51,069 nt of DNA. Origin: Pseudomonas sp. PB101. GTDB taxonomy: Bacteria > Pseudomonadota > Gammaproteobacteria > Pseudomonadales > Pseudomonadaceae. Below the pieces are notes generated by a model, which was not told the DNA's origin, did not search any database, and was given only the letters and a program-made list of their open reading frames with translations. The stretch covers positions 1 through 51,069 of the forward strand of contig NZ_RWIR01000058.1 of the NCBI RefSeq assembly GCF_009764265.1, in the 5' to 3' direction. Position numbers and translations under genes: made by a program. Below are positions 1 to 8,137 of the stretch, piece by piece; position 1 is the stretch's first letter, and each line of letters opens with the position of its first letter.

Positions 1-58
1 GAGCAGGCTCGCTCCCACAGGGGAATACATTGCAAATGTGGGAGCGAGCCTGCTCGCG
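1..58. repeat. REPIN (paired inverted REP elements)
   Basis: Two inverted copies of the Pseudomonas REP core face each other. The left arm reads GAGCAGGCTCGCTCCCACAG and the right arm is its reverse complement, followed by CGCGAAG, with about 18 bp of AT-richer spacer between them. The element begins at or before the window edge and ends six bases from the atuE stop codon, so it occupies the space between atuE and whatever follows on the left. REP pairs at operon ends can form large hairpins that slow RNA decay; that role here is inferred. Confidence 0.85.
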
Positions 59-64
59 AAGCTT

Positions 65-862
65 TTAAGAGGCCCACCCCGGTTTGCGCTTTTGCACGAA
101 GGCCATGGTTCCCTCGACGCCTTCGGCTCCGATCACCGCTTCGCTGAACCATTCAGCTGCTTGATCCAGCAGGGCATCCGAGGGCTGCCCGGCACTCGCC
201 AGCAAGAGTTTCTTGGTCGCCGCATTCGCCCCCGGCGCACAGCACAACACATGGGCCAACACCTCATCGAGACGCTCGGCCAGGGCTTGCGGATCATGCT
301 CGACAAAATGCACCAGCCCCATGCGCCGCGCGTGAGTGCCGTCAAAACGCGCGGCCGTCAGGGCCAGACGCCGGGTCTCGGTCAGGCCGATGCGCTGCAC
401 CACGAACGGCGCGATCTGCGCCGGCAACAGACCGAGGCTGGTTTCCGGCAGGCCGAATTGTGCCTGGTGATCGGCCAGGGCGACATCGCTGACACAGGCC
501 AGGCCGAGACCGCCGCCGAGCACTGCACCCTGCAGCACCGTGATCACCACTTGCGGTGCGTTTTGCACTTCTTGCAATAGCGCGCCGAACACCCGGTTCA
601 TATCCCGGTGTGCCGTTGGGCCTTGAGCGCGGGCGTTGGCCATGTCCTTGAGGTCGCCGCCGGCACAGAAGTGCCCACCGACGCCGCCGATCACCAGTGC
701 GCGAACCCCTGGTTTATCGCGAACCGCGGCCAGCACCGAGCGCAACTCGGCGACCATCTGCAGGCTCATCGCATTGCGGCATTCCGGGCGGTTGAGGGTG
801 ACGTGCAACACGCCGTTGTGCAGTTCCAGCAACAGCGTCTGGCAAACCGGCAGGTTGTTCAT
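65..862 (-). CDS. atuE: Enoyl-CoA hydratase/isomerase family protein AtuE (isohexenylglutaconyl-CoA hydratase)
   Basis: A crotonase-family protein of about 265 residues. It has the family's oxyanion-hole segments: an early block ending in GHFCAGGDLKDM and a GAVLGGGLGLA turn. In the Atu route the enzyme hydrates isohexenylglutaconyl-CoA to 3-hydroxy-3-isohexenylglutaryl-CoA in the cytoplasm. The ATG at 862 starts a protein beginning MNNLPVCQ, overlaps the atuD stop by four bases (ATGA), and excludes an unlikely 50-residue upstream extension, so translation is probably coupled to atuD. It is the last atu gene visible; a REPIN follows immediately. The family is certain. The specific substrate is inferred from the cluster. 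Confidence 0.88.
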   Translation of the reverse strand: MNNLPVCQTLLLELHNGVLHVTLNRPECRNAMSLQMVAELRSVLAAVRDKPGVRALVIGGVGGHFCAGGDLKDMANARAQGPTAHRDMNRVFGALLQEVQNAPQVVITVLQGAVLGGGLGLACVSDVALADHQAQFGLPETSLGLLPAQIAPFVVQRIGLTETRRLALTAARFDGTHARRMGLVHFVEHDPQALAERLDEVLAHVLCCAPGANAATKKLLLASAGQPSDALLDQAAEWFSEAVIGAEGVEGTMAFVQKRKPGWAS

Positions 863-2016
863 TTCTTTTTCCCCGGCAGGATGCCCATGAGTTTGCAGAT
901 GATCCCCAGCATGATTTCGTCGGCGCCACCGCCAATCGACACCAGCCGCACATCGCGGTAAGCCCGGGCCACCGGGTTGTCCCACATGAAGCCCATGCCG
1001 CCCCAGTATTGCAGGCAACTGTCACTGACTTCGCGCCCCAGCCGCCCGGCCTTGAGCTTGGCCATCGAGGCCAGGCGCGTGACGTCCTGGCCTTTGATGT
1101 ATTGCTCGGTGGCCTGATAGACCAGCGCACGCAGGCATTCGATTTCGGTTTGCAGTTCCGCCAGGCGGAAGTGGATAACCTGATTGTCGATCAGCGCGTT
1201 GCCGAAGGTCTTGCGCTCCTTGCAGTACTCGATGGTGCTGTCGACGCAGTATTCCAGGCCCTTGATCATGTTGGCCGCGCCAAACAGACGCTCCTCCTGG
1301 AACTGCAGCATCTGCATCATGAACCCCGCGCCTTCATGGCCGATGCGGTTGCGTTGCGGCACGCGTACGTTGTCGAAAAACACCTGAGCGGTTTCCGAGC
1401 TGCGCATGCCGAGCTTGTCCAGGTGCGAGCTCAAGCTGATGCCCGGCGTGTTCATCGGCACCATGATCAGCGACTTGTTGATGTGCGGTTTGTCGTCCGA
1501 GGTGTTGGCCAGCAGGCAGATGAAGTCGGCGCTCGGCGAGTTGGTGATCCACATCTTGCTGCCGTTGATCACGTAGTCGTCACCGTCCTTGCGTGCGCTG
1601 GTTTTCAGCCCGGCGACGTCGGAGCCGGCGCCGACTTCGGAGACACCGATGCAGCCGACCTGCTCACCGCTGATGGCCGGGCGCAGGAATTCCTCGCGCA
1701 ACTCATCGGAGCCAAACCGGGCCAGCGCCGGGGTGCACATGTCGGTCTGCACGCCGATGGACATCGGGATGCCGCCACAATGAATGGTGCCGAACTCTTC
1801 GGCGGCGACGATCGAATAGCTGTAGTCGAGCCCCATGCCGCCGAATTTTTCCGGCTTGGAAATCCCCAGCAAGCCGAGGTCGCCGGCCTTGCGGAAGATG
1901 TCGTGGATGGGGAAGCGCCCGGCCTTTTCCCATTCCTCGACGTGCGGGTTGATTTCGTGCTCGACGAACTGGCGCACGGTGCGGCGTAGGGCTTCGTGTT
2001 CCTGGGTGAAGATCAT
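859..2016 (-). CDS. atuD: Acyl-CoA dehydrogenase AtuD (citronellyl-CoA dehydrogenase)
   Basis: A full-length FAD-dependent acyl-CoA dehydrogenase of 385 residues, the normal length. The N-terminal helical domain starts MIFTQEHEALRRTVRQF. The middle domain holds the flavin-binding stretches CIGVSEVGAGSDVAGLKT and KMWITNSPSADF, and the C-terminal helical domain contains a QYWGGMGFMWDNPVARAYRD segment. In the terpene route it forms the 2,3 double bond of citronellyl-CoA to give geranyl-CoA. The ATG at 2016 has a GGAGAAC Shine-Dalgarno-like sequence upstream. It lies 24 bp after atuC and overlaps atuE by four bases. The substrate assignment rests on position between the carboxylase beta subunit and AtuE. 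Confidence 0.9.
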   Translation of the reverse strand: MIFTQEHEALRRTVRQFVEHEINPHVEEWEKAGRFPIHDIFRKAGDLGLLGISKPEKFGGMGLDYSYSIVAAEEFGTIHCGGIPMSIGVQTDMCTPALARFGSDELREEFLRPAISGEQVGCIGVSEVGAGSDVAGLKTSARKDGDDYVINGSKMWITNSPSADFICLLANTSDDKPHINKSLIMVPMNTPGISLSSHLDKLGMRSSETAQVFFDNVRVPQRNRIGHEGAGFMMQMLQFQEERLFGAANMIKGLEYCVDSTIEYCKERKTFGNALIDNQVIHFRLAELQTEIECLRALVYQATEQYIKGQDVTRLASMAKLKAGRLGREVSDSCLQYWGGMGFMWDNPVARAYRDVRLVSIGGGADEIMLGIICKLMGILPGKKK

Positions 2017-2040
2017 TTTTATTGTTCTCCTTGAGCCGGT

Positions 2041-3657
2041 TTAGAGCCGGGCTACGCCAAAACTGTTGGCTTGCAATGGCCGCACCTGGGCCTCGTGACA
2101 GATGTCCAGCAAGTAACCGAGCAAGGTCCGGGTATCGCGCGGGTCGATCAAGCCGTCGTCCCACAGGTTGGCGCTGCCGTAGAGCGCCGTGGACTGGCTG
2201 TCGAGTTTCTGCGCGGTGGCCTGTTCGAGCATGTCGAGCATTTTCGGATCGGGCACCAGGCCGTCCTTGGCCTGTTTGGCCTCGGTGACGATGCGCAGCA
2301 CCTTGCCCGCTTGCGCGCCGCCCATCACGGCGGTGCGGCTGTTGGGCCAGGCGAAGATGAAGCGCGGGTCGAGGCCGCGTCCGCACATCGCATAGTTGCC
2401 GGCGCCATAGGAGCCGCCGACGACGATGGTCAGCTTCGGAACGCGGGCGTTGGCCACCGCTTGAATCATTTTCGCGCCGTGTTTGATCACGCCTTGCTGT
2501 TCCGATTCGGTGCCGACCATGAACCCGGTGGTGTTGTGGAAAAACAGCAGCGGCGTCTGGCTCTGGTCGCACAGCTGGATGAACTGGGCGGCCTTGCTCG
2601 CGCCTTTTGGCGTGATCGGGCCGTTGTTGCCGATGAAGCCACAGGCGCGGCCCTGAATTTTCAGATGGCCGCAGACGGTCTGCTGATCGAACTCGCCTTT
2701 GAACTCAAGGAAGTTCGAAGCGTCGGCGAGGCGGGCGATGATTTCGCGCACGTCGTAGGGCTTTTTCGGGTCATCCGGGATCAGGCCCAGCAGTTCGTCG
2801 ATGGGGTATAGCGGGTCATCCCAGCGACGTTCGGGGCGCGGCGGCAACTGTTCGTTCCACGGCAACAAAGCGACGATCTCGCGTACCTGACGCACACCGT
2901 CGGCGTCGTTTTCAGCCAGGTATTCGGCGGTACCGGCGGTTTGTGCGTGCATCTCGGCGCCGCCCAACTCTTCATCGGTGGCGACTTCGCCGGTGGCGGC
3001 CTTGAGAAGTGGCGGACCTGCGAGAAACAGCTTGGCCTTGCCGCGCACCACCACCACGTAATCCGACAGCCCCGGTTGATAGGCACCGCCCGCCGTGGCA
3101 GAGCCATGCACCACGGTGATCTGCGGCAAGCCCATGGCCGACATCCGCGCCTGATTGGCAAAGCTGCGCGCGCCCTCGACGAAAATCTCCGCCGCGTAAT
3201 TGAGGTTGGCGCCGCCGCTTTCGGCGAGGGTGATCACCGGCAGTTTGTTTTCCATGGCGATCTGTTGCAGGCGCAGGGACTTTTTCAGACCGCTGGGGGA
3301 AATGGTCCCGCCCTTGATCGCGCTGTTGTTCGCCACCACCAGCACGCGCACGCCGGACACGTAGCCAATGCCGGCGATCAGGCCGCCACCGGCGGAGCTG
3401 CCGTCCTTGTCGTCGTGCAGCTTGTAGCCGGCCAGGCTGGCCAGTTCGAGAAACGGCGCGCCGGGGTCCAGCAGCAGATTGAGGCGTTCGCGGGGCAGCA
3501 ACTGACCGCGCTTTTCGAATTTCGATTGGGCTTCGGCCGCCTTGTTCAGCAAGTTCTGTTCGAGCGCGCGGACTTGTTCGATGGCGCTCAGCATCGCCAC
3601 ACGGTTGCGGGCGAACGGCTCGCTGTGGGGATCGAGTAACGACTGAATCACCGGCAT
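2041..3657 (-). CDS. atuC: Geranyl-CoA carboxylase beta (carboxyltransferase) subunit AtuC
   Basis: A biotin-dependent carboxyltransferase subunit of 538 residues, the usual size for the methylcrotonyl-/geranyl-CoA carboxylase beta family. The N-terminal half has the GGTISPSGLKKSLRLQQIA block and AESGGANLNYAAE. The C-terminal half has FHNTTGFMVG and GGSYGAGNYAMCGRG, which shape the two acyl-CoA oxyanion holes. It transfers carboxyl from carboxybiotin to the gamma-methyl carbon of cis-geranyl-CoA. It needs a biotin-carboxylase/BCCP alpha subunit (AtuF), which is not present in this window. The start at 3657 is preceded by AAGGAATAACCC and lies 3 bp after atuB. An alternative call is the leucine-pathway LiuB, but the AtuA/AtuB neighbours favour AtuC. 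Confidence 0.9.
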   Translation of the reverse strand: MPVIQSLLDPHSEPFARNRVAMLSAIEQVRALEQNLLNKAAEAQSKFEKRGQLLPRERLNLLLDPGAPFLELASLAGYKLHDDKDGSSAGGGLIAGIGYVSGVRVLVVANNSAIKGGTISPSGLKKSLRLQQIAMENKLPVITLAESGGANLNYAAEIFVEGARSFANQARMSAMGLPQITVVHGSATAGGAYQPGLSDYVVVVRGKAKLFLAGPPLLKAATGEVATDEELGGAEMHAQTAGTAEYLAENDADGVRQVREIVALLPWNEQLPPRPERRWDDPLYPIDELLGLIPDDPKKPYDVREIIARLADASNFLEFKGEFDQQTVCGHLKIQGRACGFIGNNGPITPKGASKAAQFIQLCDQSQTPLLFFHNTTGFMVGTESEQQGVIKHGAKMIQAVANARVPKLTIVVGGSYGAGNYAMCGRGLDPRFIFAWPNSRTAVMGGAQAGKVLRIVTEAKQAKDGLVPDPKMLDMLEQATAQKLDSQSTALYGSANLWDDGLIDPRDTRTLLGYLLDICHEAQVRPLQANSFGVARL

Positions 3658-3660
3658 GGG

Positions 3661-4530
3661 TTATTCCTTGTCCTTCAATACGTCGGGTATGTAGGCGCGG
3701 TGGAAACCGTTGTACGACTCGCTGTTGGTCGCCTTGTGGATCGGCCAGGCGCGTCCGCCGAGGCTGGCGGCGCCGTCGATGCGCAAGGTGCTGCCGCTGA
3801 CGAACGCCGCGGCCGGGCTGAGCAGGAAAACAATCGCCGCGCTGACCTCCGATTCGGTGCCGATGCGCTTGAGCGGCACGTGTTCGCGCAAGGTCGGGAT
3901 CACCGCCTTGAAGGCGCCTTCGTAGGTGTCCATGCCGCTGGAGGCAATCCAGCCCGGCGCCACGGCATTGACCCGTACCCCGGCATGCCCCCATTCGTAC
4001 GCGGCGGTCTTGGTCAGGTTGTCCATGCCCGAACGTGCCGCGCCGGAGTGACCCATGCCGGGCATGCCGCCCCACATGTCGGCGAGCATGTTGACGATGG
4101 CGCCGCCGTGCTTGCTCATGGACTGGTTGAAGACTTCCCGGCCCATCAGGAAACCGCCCACCAGATTGGTGCGCATCACGGTTTCGAAACCCTTCTGATT
4201 GATCGAGGCCAGGGGCGACGGGTACTGCCCGCCCGCATTGTTGACCAGGCCATGAATGGGGCCATGCTTGCGGATCAATTCGCTGACCAGGTGCGTCACC
4301 GCTTCTTCCTCGCGGATGTCGCAAACCGCCCAATCGGCCTTGCCGCCGTCGCCGACAATCTCCGCCGCAACGTTTTTCAGCTTGTCGGCCTTGCGCCCGA
4401 CCAGCAGCACATGGGCGCCGAGGGCCGCCAGTTCGTGGGCGGTGCAGCGGCCGATGCCACTGCCGCCACCGGTGACGATGATGTTTTGGCCGGCAAACAG
4501 ATCGGCTTTGAAAATCGAATCGTAGGCCAT
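3661..4530 (-). CDS. atuB: SDR-family oxidoreductase AtuB
   Basis: A short-chain dehydrogenase/reductase of 289 residues. The N-terminal nucleotide-binding motif is TGGGSGIG and a VNNAGGQYPSPL segment follows. The canonical YxxxK pair is absent: the region reads HSGAARSGMDNLTK. This resembles the signature of trans-2-enoyl- and 2,4-dienoyl-CoA reductases, whose catalysis differs from that of classical SDRs. AtuB has been proposed to act in the early oxidation or CoA-linked steps of citronellol/geraniol use, but its exact reaction is not established. The gene lies 12 bp downstream of atuA and 3 bp upstream of atuC, clearly within one transcript. Confidence 0.87.
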   Translation of the reverse strand: MAYDSIFKADLFAGQNIIVTGGGSGIGRCTAHELAALGAHVLLVGRKADKLKNVAAEIVGDGGKADWAVCDIREEEAVTHLVSELIRKHGPIHGLVNNAGGQYPSPLASINQKGFETVMRTNLVGGFLMGREVFNQSMSKHGGAIVNMLADMWGGMPGMGHSGAARSGMDNLTKTAAYEWGHAGVRVNAVAPGWIASSGMDTYEGAFKAVIPTLREHVPLKRIGTESEVSAAIVFLLSPAAAFVSGSTLRIDGAASLGGRAWPIHKATNSESYNGFHRAYIPDVLKDKE

Positions 4531-4542
4531 GGCGGCAATCCT

Positions 4543-6345
4543 CTAGTTGAACTGGTCGGCGATGCGCTGTGGCACCGGGATCTGGATGTCCAGCAGTTGC
4601 TGGGCGAAGGCCTTGCCTTGCGGATCGATGCGCAGGCTGGCGACACCGCCGCCGCCGAGGGCATTTTCCAGCAGGAAGTTCAGGCTGTGGCTGGCAGGCA
4701 AGTACCAGCGTTCGACCCGCCCGTGGATCGGGTCGAGGACGTGGCCCATCCAGTCGACGATCACTTCCGGGGTCAGGGCTTCGGCGATCCAGGGCAGGAA
4801 TTCGGGCTCGCGGGCCATGACACCGATGTTGCTGTGGTTGCCCTTGTCGCCGGAGCGGGCGACCGCCAGTTTGACCAGGGCCACGCTGGCGTCGGCCAGG
4901 CCAGTCGGTTTCGGCGGCGCGAGCGCGGCTGGCAGGTCCAGCGGGTCGAGCACATCGAGGGCGGGCAGGGCGCACCCGTGGCGCTGGCCCATGAAATCAA
5001 TCTCCAGCGTGCAGGCGGTTTTGTCGATCAGGAAGGAGAACAGCCGGATCAGCGGATACACCGTCGGCCGGCCACCGACAATGCCGGTCAGCCCCGGCGC
5101 CATGCCGGTGGCGGCCTGGGCGATTTCCCGGGAGAACACGATCAATGCCTGCTTGTCGGGATGGCGCACGGCAAGCTTGATCACCACTTCGCGGCTGTCC
5201 TGGCGCTGGCCGTGGGGACCGTAGGTGGCCTCGCTGCCCAGCAACTCGATACTCACGTCGCTGTACGGCACCCAGCCGCGCTGGCGGAACATTTCCGAGG
5301 TCTTGTTGATGATCGCATCGCCAACGCGCCGTGCCTTGTCGACGGCATCGATGCCGGCAATCAGGCAACTGGCGGTACAGCGAAAACCATCGGGGTACGT
5401 GGCGCTGACCTTGTATTGAGCCGTCGGCGCCAGGCCCTTGGCACCGTGCACCTGCACCGCGTTCTTGCCTTGTTGCAGCAGTTTGACCTGAGTGAAGTCG
5501 CACACCACATCGGGCAGCAGATACGCCCGCGGGTCTCCGATTTCGTAGAGCATCTGCTCGCCCACCGTCAGTGGCGTGACCAGCCCGCCGGTGCCTTGCG
5601 GTTTGCTGACGATGAACTGGCTGTCGGCGCTGACTTCGACGATGGGAAAGCCGATGTGTTCGTAGTCGGGCACGTCGCGCCAATCGGTGAAGTTGCCGCC
5701 CGTGCACTGGGCGCCGCATTCGATGATGTGCCCGGCCAATGCCGCCTGGGCGAGCTTGTCGTAGTCGTGCCACGACCAGCCGAACTCATGCACCAGCGCG
5801 GCGCTGACCACCGCGCTGTCGACCACGCGCCCGGTGATCACGATGTCCGCGCCCAGCCGCAGGGCTTCGACAATGCCGGGGGCGCCGAGGTAGGCATTGG
5901 TCGACACGCACATCGATGGCAGGGGCGCGCCGCTGAACATTTCGTGAATGCCCTGGCTGCCCAGCTGTTTGAATTGCGGTTGCAGGTCATCACCCAGCAG
6001 CACGGCGATCTTCAGCGCCACCCCGGCCTTGTCGCAGGCCGCTTGCAGGGCGGCGGCGCAGGCTTGGGGATTGACCCCGCCGGCATTGCTGATGACCCGG
6101 ATGTTGTGCTGCGCGAGCTGCGGCAGCAAGGGCGCGAGGACTTCGATGAAGTCGCCCGCATACCCGGCCCGGAGATCTTTCATCCGCGCACCGGCCATGA
6201 TCGACAGGGTGATTTCGGCCAGGTAATCGAAGACCAGATAGTCCAGATGCCCGTGTTCCACGAGTTGCGCGGCAGCGGTCGAGGTATCGCCCCAGAAGGC
6301 GCTGGCGCAACCGATGCGAATTGTTTTGGGCGCAGTCCTTTCCAT
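4543..6345 (-). CDS. atuA: Acyclic terpene utilization protein AtuA
   Basis: A 600-residue protein of the AtuA family (formerly DUF1446), the first gene of the atu operon. It opens MERTAPKTIRIGCASAFWGD and keeps the glycine-rich GYAGDFIEVLAP and ISNAGGVNPQACA segments. Near the C terminus is LAVARSGDKGNHSNIGVMA, typical of this family. It is required for growth on citronellol and geraniol in P. aeruginosa, but no reaction has been firmly assigned. The ATG at 6345 was chosen because GGAGGTGGCT lies directly before it. The longer reading frame to 6441 would run through the AtuR operators and is rejected. Transcription is expected to be repressed by AtuR until terpenes are present. Confidence 0.9.
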   Translation of the reverse strand: MERTAPKTIRIGCASAFWGDTSTAAAQLVEHGHLDYLVFDYLAEITLSIMAGARMKDLRAGYAGDFIEVLAPLLPQLAQHNIRVISNAGGVNPQACAAALQAACDKAGVALKIAVLLGDDLQPQFKQLGSQGIHEMFSGAPLPSMCVSTNAYLGAPGIVEALRLGADIVITGRVVDSAVVSAALVHEFGWSWHDYDKLAQAALAGHIIECGAQCTGGNFTDWRDVPDYEHIGFPIVEVSADSQFIVSKPQGTGGLVTPLTVGEQMLYEIGDPRAYLLPDVVCDFTQVKLLQQGKNAVQVHGAKGLAPTAQYKVSATYPDGFRCTASCLIAGIDAVDKARRVGDAIINKTSEMFRQRGWVPYSDVSIELLGSEATYGPHGQRQDSREVVIKLAVRHPDKQALIVFSREIAQAATGMAPGLTGIVGGRPTVYPLIRLFSFLIDKTACTLEIDFMGQRHGCALPALDVLDPLDLPAALAPPKPTGLADASVALVKLAVARSGDKGNHSNIGVMAREPEFLPWIAEALTPEVIVDWMGHVLDPIHGRVERWYLPASHSLNFLLENALGGGGVASLRIDPQGKAFAQQLLDIQIPVPQRIADQFN

Positions 6346-6375
6346 AGCCACCTCCAACCGAAGTGTATCGACATT

Positions 6376-6436
6376 ACCAAGCAAGCGCTTGGTTTGTAAA
6401 TGACTTGATTTTCTTCTGCCCAAGCGCTTGCTTGGT
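6376..6436. promoter_or_regulatory. Two mirrored AtuR operator sites in the atuA-atuR intergenic region
   Basis: The sequence shows ACCAAGCAAGCGCTTGGT at 6376-6393 and its mirror copy CCCAAGCGCTTGCTTGGT at 6419-6436, separated by 25 bp. Each contains a perfect AAGCGCTT palindrome extended by an extra CAAG/CTTG on the outer side. AtuR of P. aeruginosa is reported to bind two 13-bp inverted repeats in the same intergenic region, so these are very probably the homologous operators. Their placement between two divergent genes suggests one regulator controls both atuA and atuR. Confidence 0.85.
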
Positions 6437-6523
6437 TCCATCCGTCAGCTTAAATTGCCCGCGCAACCCCGGTGTTTTCGGGGGGCTCGGCGTTATTGAT
6501 TGATCGACTGTAGGAGAGAACGG

Positions 6524-7150
6524 GTGGACGAGCAAAAAGCCCTGAGGGTCATGCGTGAATTGGTCGACGACGGCCAGTTGACCGACCCGGACAGCGCCCG
6601 TGGCAAGCTGCTGCAAGTGGCCGCCCACCTGTTCCGCAATAAAGGCTATGAACGCACGACCGTGCGCGACCTGGCCGGTGCCGTGGGCATTCAGTCCGGG
6701 AGTATTTTTCATCACTTCAAGAGCAAGGACGAAATCCTGCGCGCCGTGATGGAAGAAACCATACGCTACAATACCGCGTTGATGCGTGCGGCCATCGCCG
6801 ACGCCGGCAATGTGCGCGAGCGGGTGCTGGCGCTGATCCGCTGTGAATTGCAGTCGATCATGGGCGGCAGCGGCGAGGCCATGGCGGTGCTGGTCTACGA
6901 ATGGCGCTCACTGTCCGAAGAGGGCCAGGCCAAGGTCCTGGAGTTGCGCGACATCTACGAAGACATCTGGCTGCAAGTACTGGGCGAAGCCAGGACCGCC
7001 GGGTTCATTCGCGGCGATGTGTTCATCACCCGACGCTTCCTGACCGGCGCGTTGTCCTGGACCACCACCTGGTTTCGCGCCGGCGGCAGCATGAGCCTCG
7101 ATCAGTTGGCCGAAGAAGCGTTGATTCTGGTGTTGAAAGACCAGCAATAG
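6524..7150 (+). CDS. atuR: TetR-family repressor AtuR
   Basis: A TetR/AcrR-family regulator of 208 residues. The N-terminal helix-turn-helix spans roughly residues 28-70 (LLQVAAHLFRNKGYERTTV, then GAVGIQSGSIFHHFKSKDEI). The C-terminal ligand domain would sense a terpenoid acyl-CoA or alcohol. The start chosen is GTG at 6524, six bases after AGGAGA. An ATT codon at 6500 would extend the frame but has no ribosome-binding site. It diverges from atuA across two mirrored operators, the arrangement known for AtuR, and is expected to repress the atu operon and itself. Confidence 0.87.
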   Translation: MDEQKALRVMRELVDDGQLTDPDSARGKLLQVAAHLFRNKGYERTTVRDLAGAVGIQSGSIFHHFKSKDEILRAVMEETIRYNTALMRAAIADAGNVRERVLALIRCELQSIMGGSGEAMAVLVYEWRSLSEEGQAKVLELRDIYEDIWLQVLGEARTAGFIRGDVFITRRFLTGALSWTTTWFRAGGSMSLDQLAEEALILVLKDQQ

Positions 7151-7243
7151 GCTTGTGCTGGGCAGCATTAAACTGGCTAACTGGACGAAAACGCCTGGCT
7201 TGAAGGCATTGATGCCGTTTTATTGGGGAGTGGACTTGTTTTG

Positions 7244-8062
7244 ATGGGTTCGCCAATTCGGACAGCCTCGCGGCTTTTGCTGGCGACGCTTGCGGCATTA
7301 ACGGTGCTGCCATCCCAGGCTGCGCAACTGGTGCGCATTGGTGCCGCGCACTTTCCGCCCTATACCGTGCGCCCGGAATCCGGGGCCGATACCGGGTTGT
7401 TGCCGCAACTGGTCGAGGCCCTCAACGCAGCGCAAAACGACTATCAGTTTGTCCTGGTGCCCACCTCCATTCCACGGCGCTTCGGTGACTTCAAGCAGGG
7501 CCGGATCGACATGGCCATCTTTGAAAATCCGGCCTGGGGTTGGGAAGACATTCCCCATAGCGCCGTCGACATGGGGCTCGAAGACGCCGAGATTTTTGTC
7601 GCGCAACGCCTGCCCGATCGGCAGCAAAGCTATTTTGCCGACCTGAGCGGCAAGCGCCTGGCACTGTTCAGCGGCTATCACTACGAGTTCGCCAACTTCA
7701 ATGCCGAGCCCCGGTACCTGGCGCAAAACTACAACGCCACGCTGACCTATTCCCATGACAGCAATCTGCTGATGGTATTACGCGGTCGCGCCGACATCGC
7801 CCTGGTCACGCGCTCCTACCTCAATGACTATTTTTTGCGCAATCTGAATGTCGCCAAAGAGCTGCTGGTGTCCGATCGCATCGATCAGGTCTATCACCAC
7901 TACGCCATCCTGCGCCCGGCCGCGCCCATCAGCGGCGAGGCCTTCGGCAAGTTGTTGCAAGGCTTGCGGGACAATGGCCAGATGCTGAGGATTTTCGATC
8001 CGTACAAGATTGCGGTGGTGCCGGTGCCGCACGACGAACCGGCAGCTCAAGTCGCCAATTGA
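7244..8062 (+). CDS. Periplasmic substrate-binding protein, amino-acid ABC-transporter type (SBP_bac_3)
   Basis: A protein of about 272 residues with a cleavable signal peptide (MGSPIRTASRLLLATLAAL, cleaved near SQA-AQ). A two-lobed solute-binding fold follows, opening AQLVRIGAAHFPPYTV and containing FGDFKQGRIDMAIFENPAWG. No permease or ATPase gene is adjacent, so it is an orphan binding protein or a signalling component. Start choice is uncertain: ATG at 7244 is preceded by GGGGAG 13 bp upstream, while TTG codons at 7223 and 7241 are also in frame. It ends 76 bp before the acetyltransferase gene, and a PvdS-type promoter lies in that gap, so it is probably not part of the pyoverdine regulon. 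The ligand is unknown. Confidence 0.82.
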   Translation: MGSPIRTASRLLLATLAALTVLPSQAAQLVRIGAAHFPPYTVRPESGADTGLLPQLVEALNAAQNDYQFVLVPTSIPRRFGDFKQGRIDMAIFENPAWGWEDIPHSAVDMGLEDAEIFVAQRLPDRQQSYFADLSGKRLALFSGYHYEFANFNAEPRYLAQNYNATLTYSHDSNLLMVLRGRADIALVTRSYLNDYFLRNLNVAKELLVSDRIDQVYHHYAILRPAAPISGEAFGKLLQGLRDNGQMLRIFDPYKIAVVPVPHDEPAAQVAN

Positions 8063-8073
8063 CGGTTTCCCCC

Positions 8074-8097
8074 TAAATTTCCCGCCGTGGCTGACGT
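8074..8097 (+). promoter_or_regulatory. PvdS-dependent (iron-starvation) promoter for pvdY
   Basis: TAAAT at 8074-8078 and CGT at 8095-8097 are separated by exactly 16 bases, a perfect match to the PvdS consensus TAAAT-N16-CGT. It ends 40 bp before the ATG of the acetyltransferase gene. It is the main sequence evidence that this acetyltransferase belongs to the pyoverdine regulon. Confidence 0.85.
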
Positions 8098-8137
8098 CAC
8101 CTCGTTGAACTGTCGACGACTATCGTGAGCCCGCCCC

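Noticed and set aside
3700..6399. Open frame of 899 codons on the plus strand across atuB-atuA
   Set aside because: Antisense to two well-supported genes and no recognisable domains.
7203..7220. Short GGCA/TGCC hairpin followed by TTTTA as terminator for atuR
   Set aside because: The stem is only four to five bases with a tiny loop; too weak to claim.
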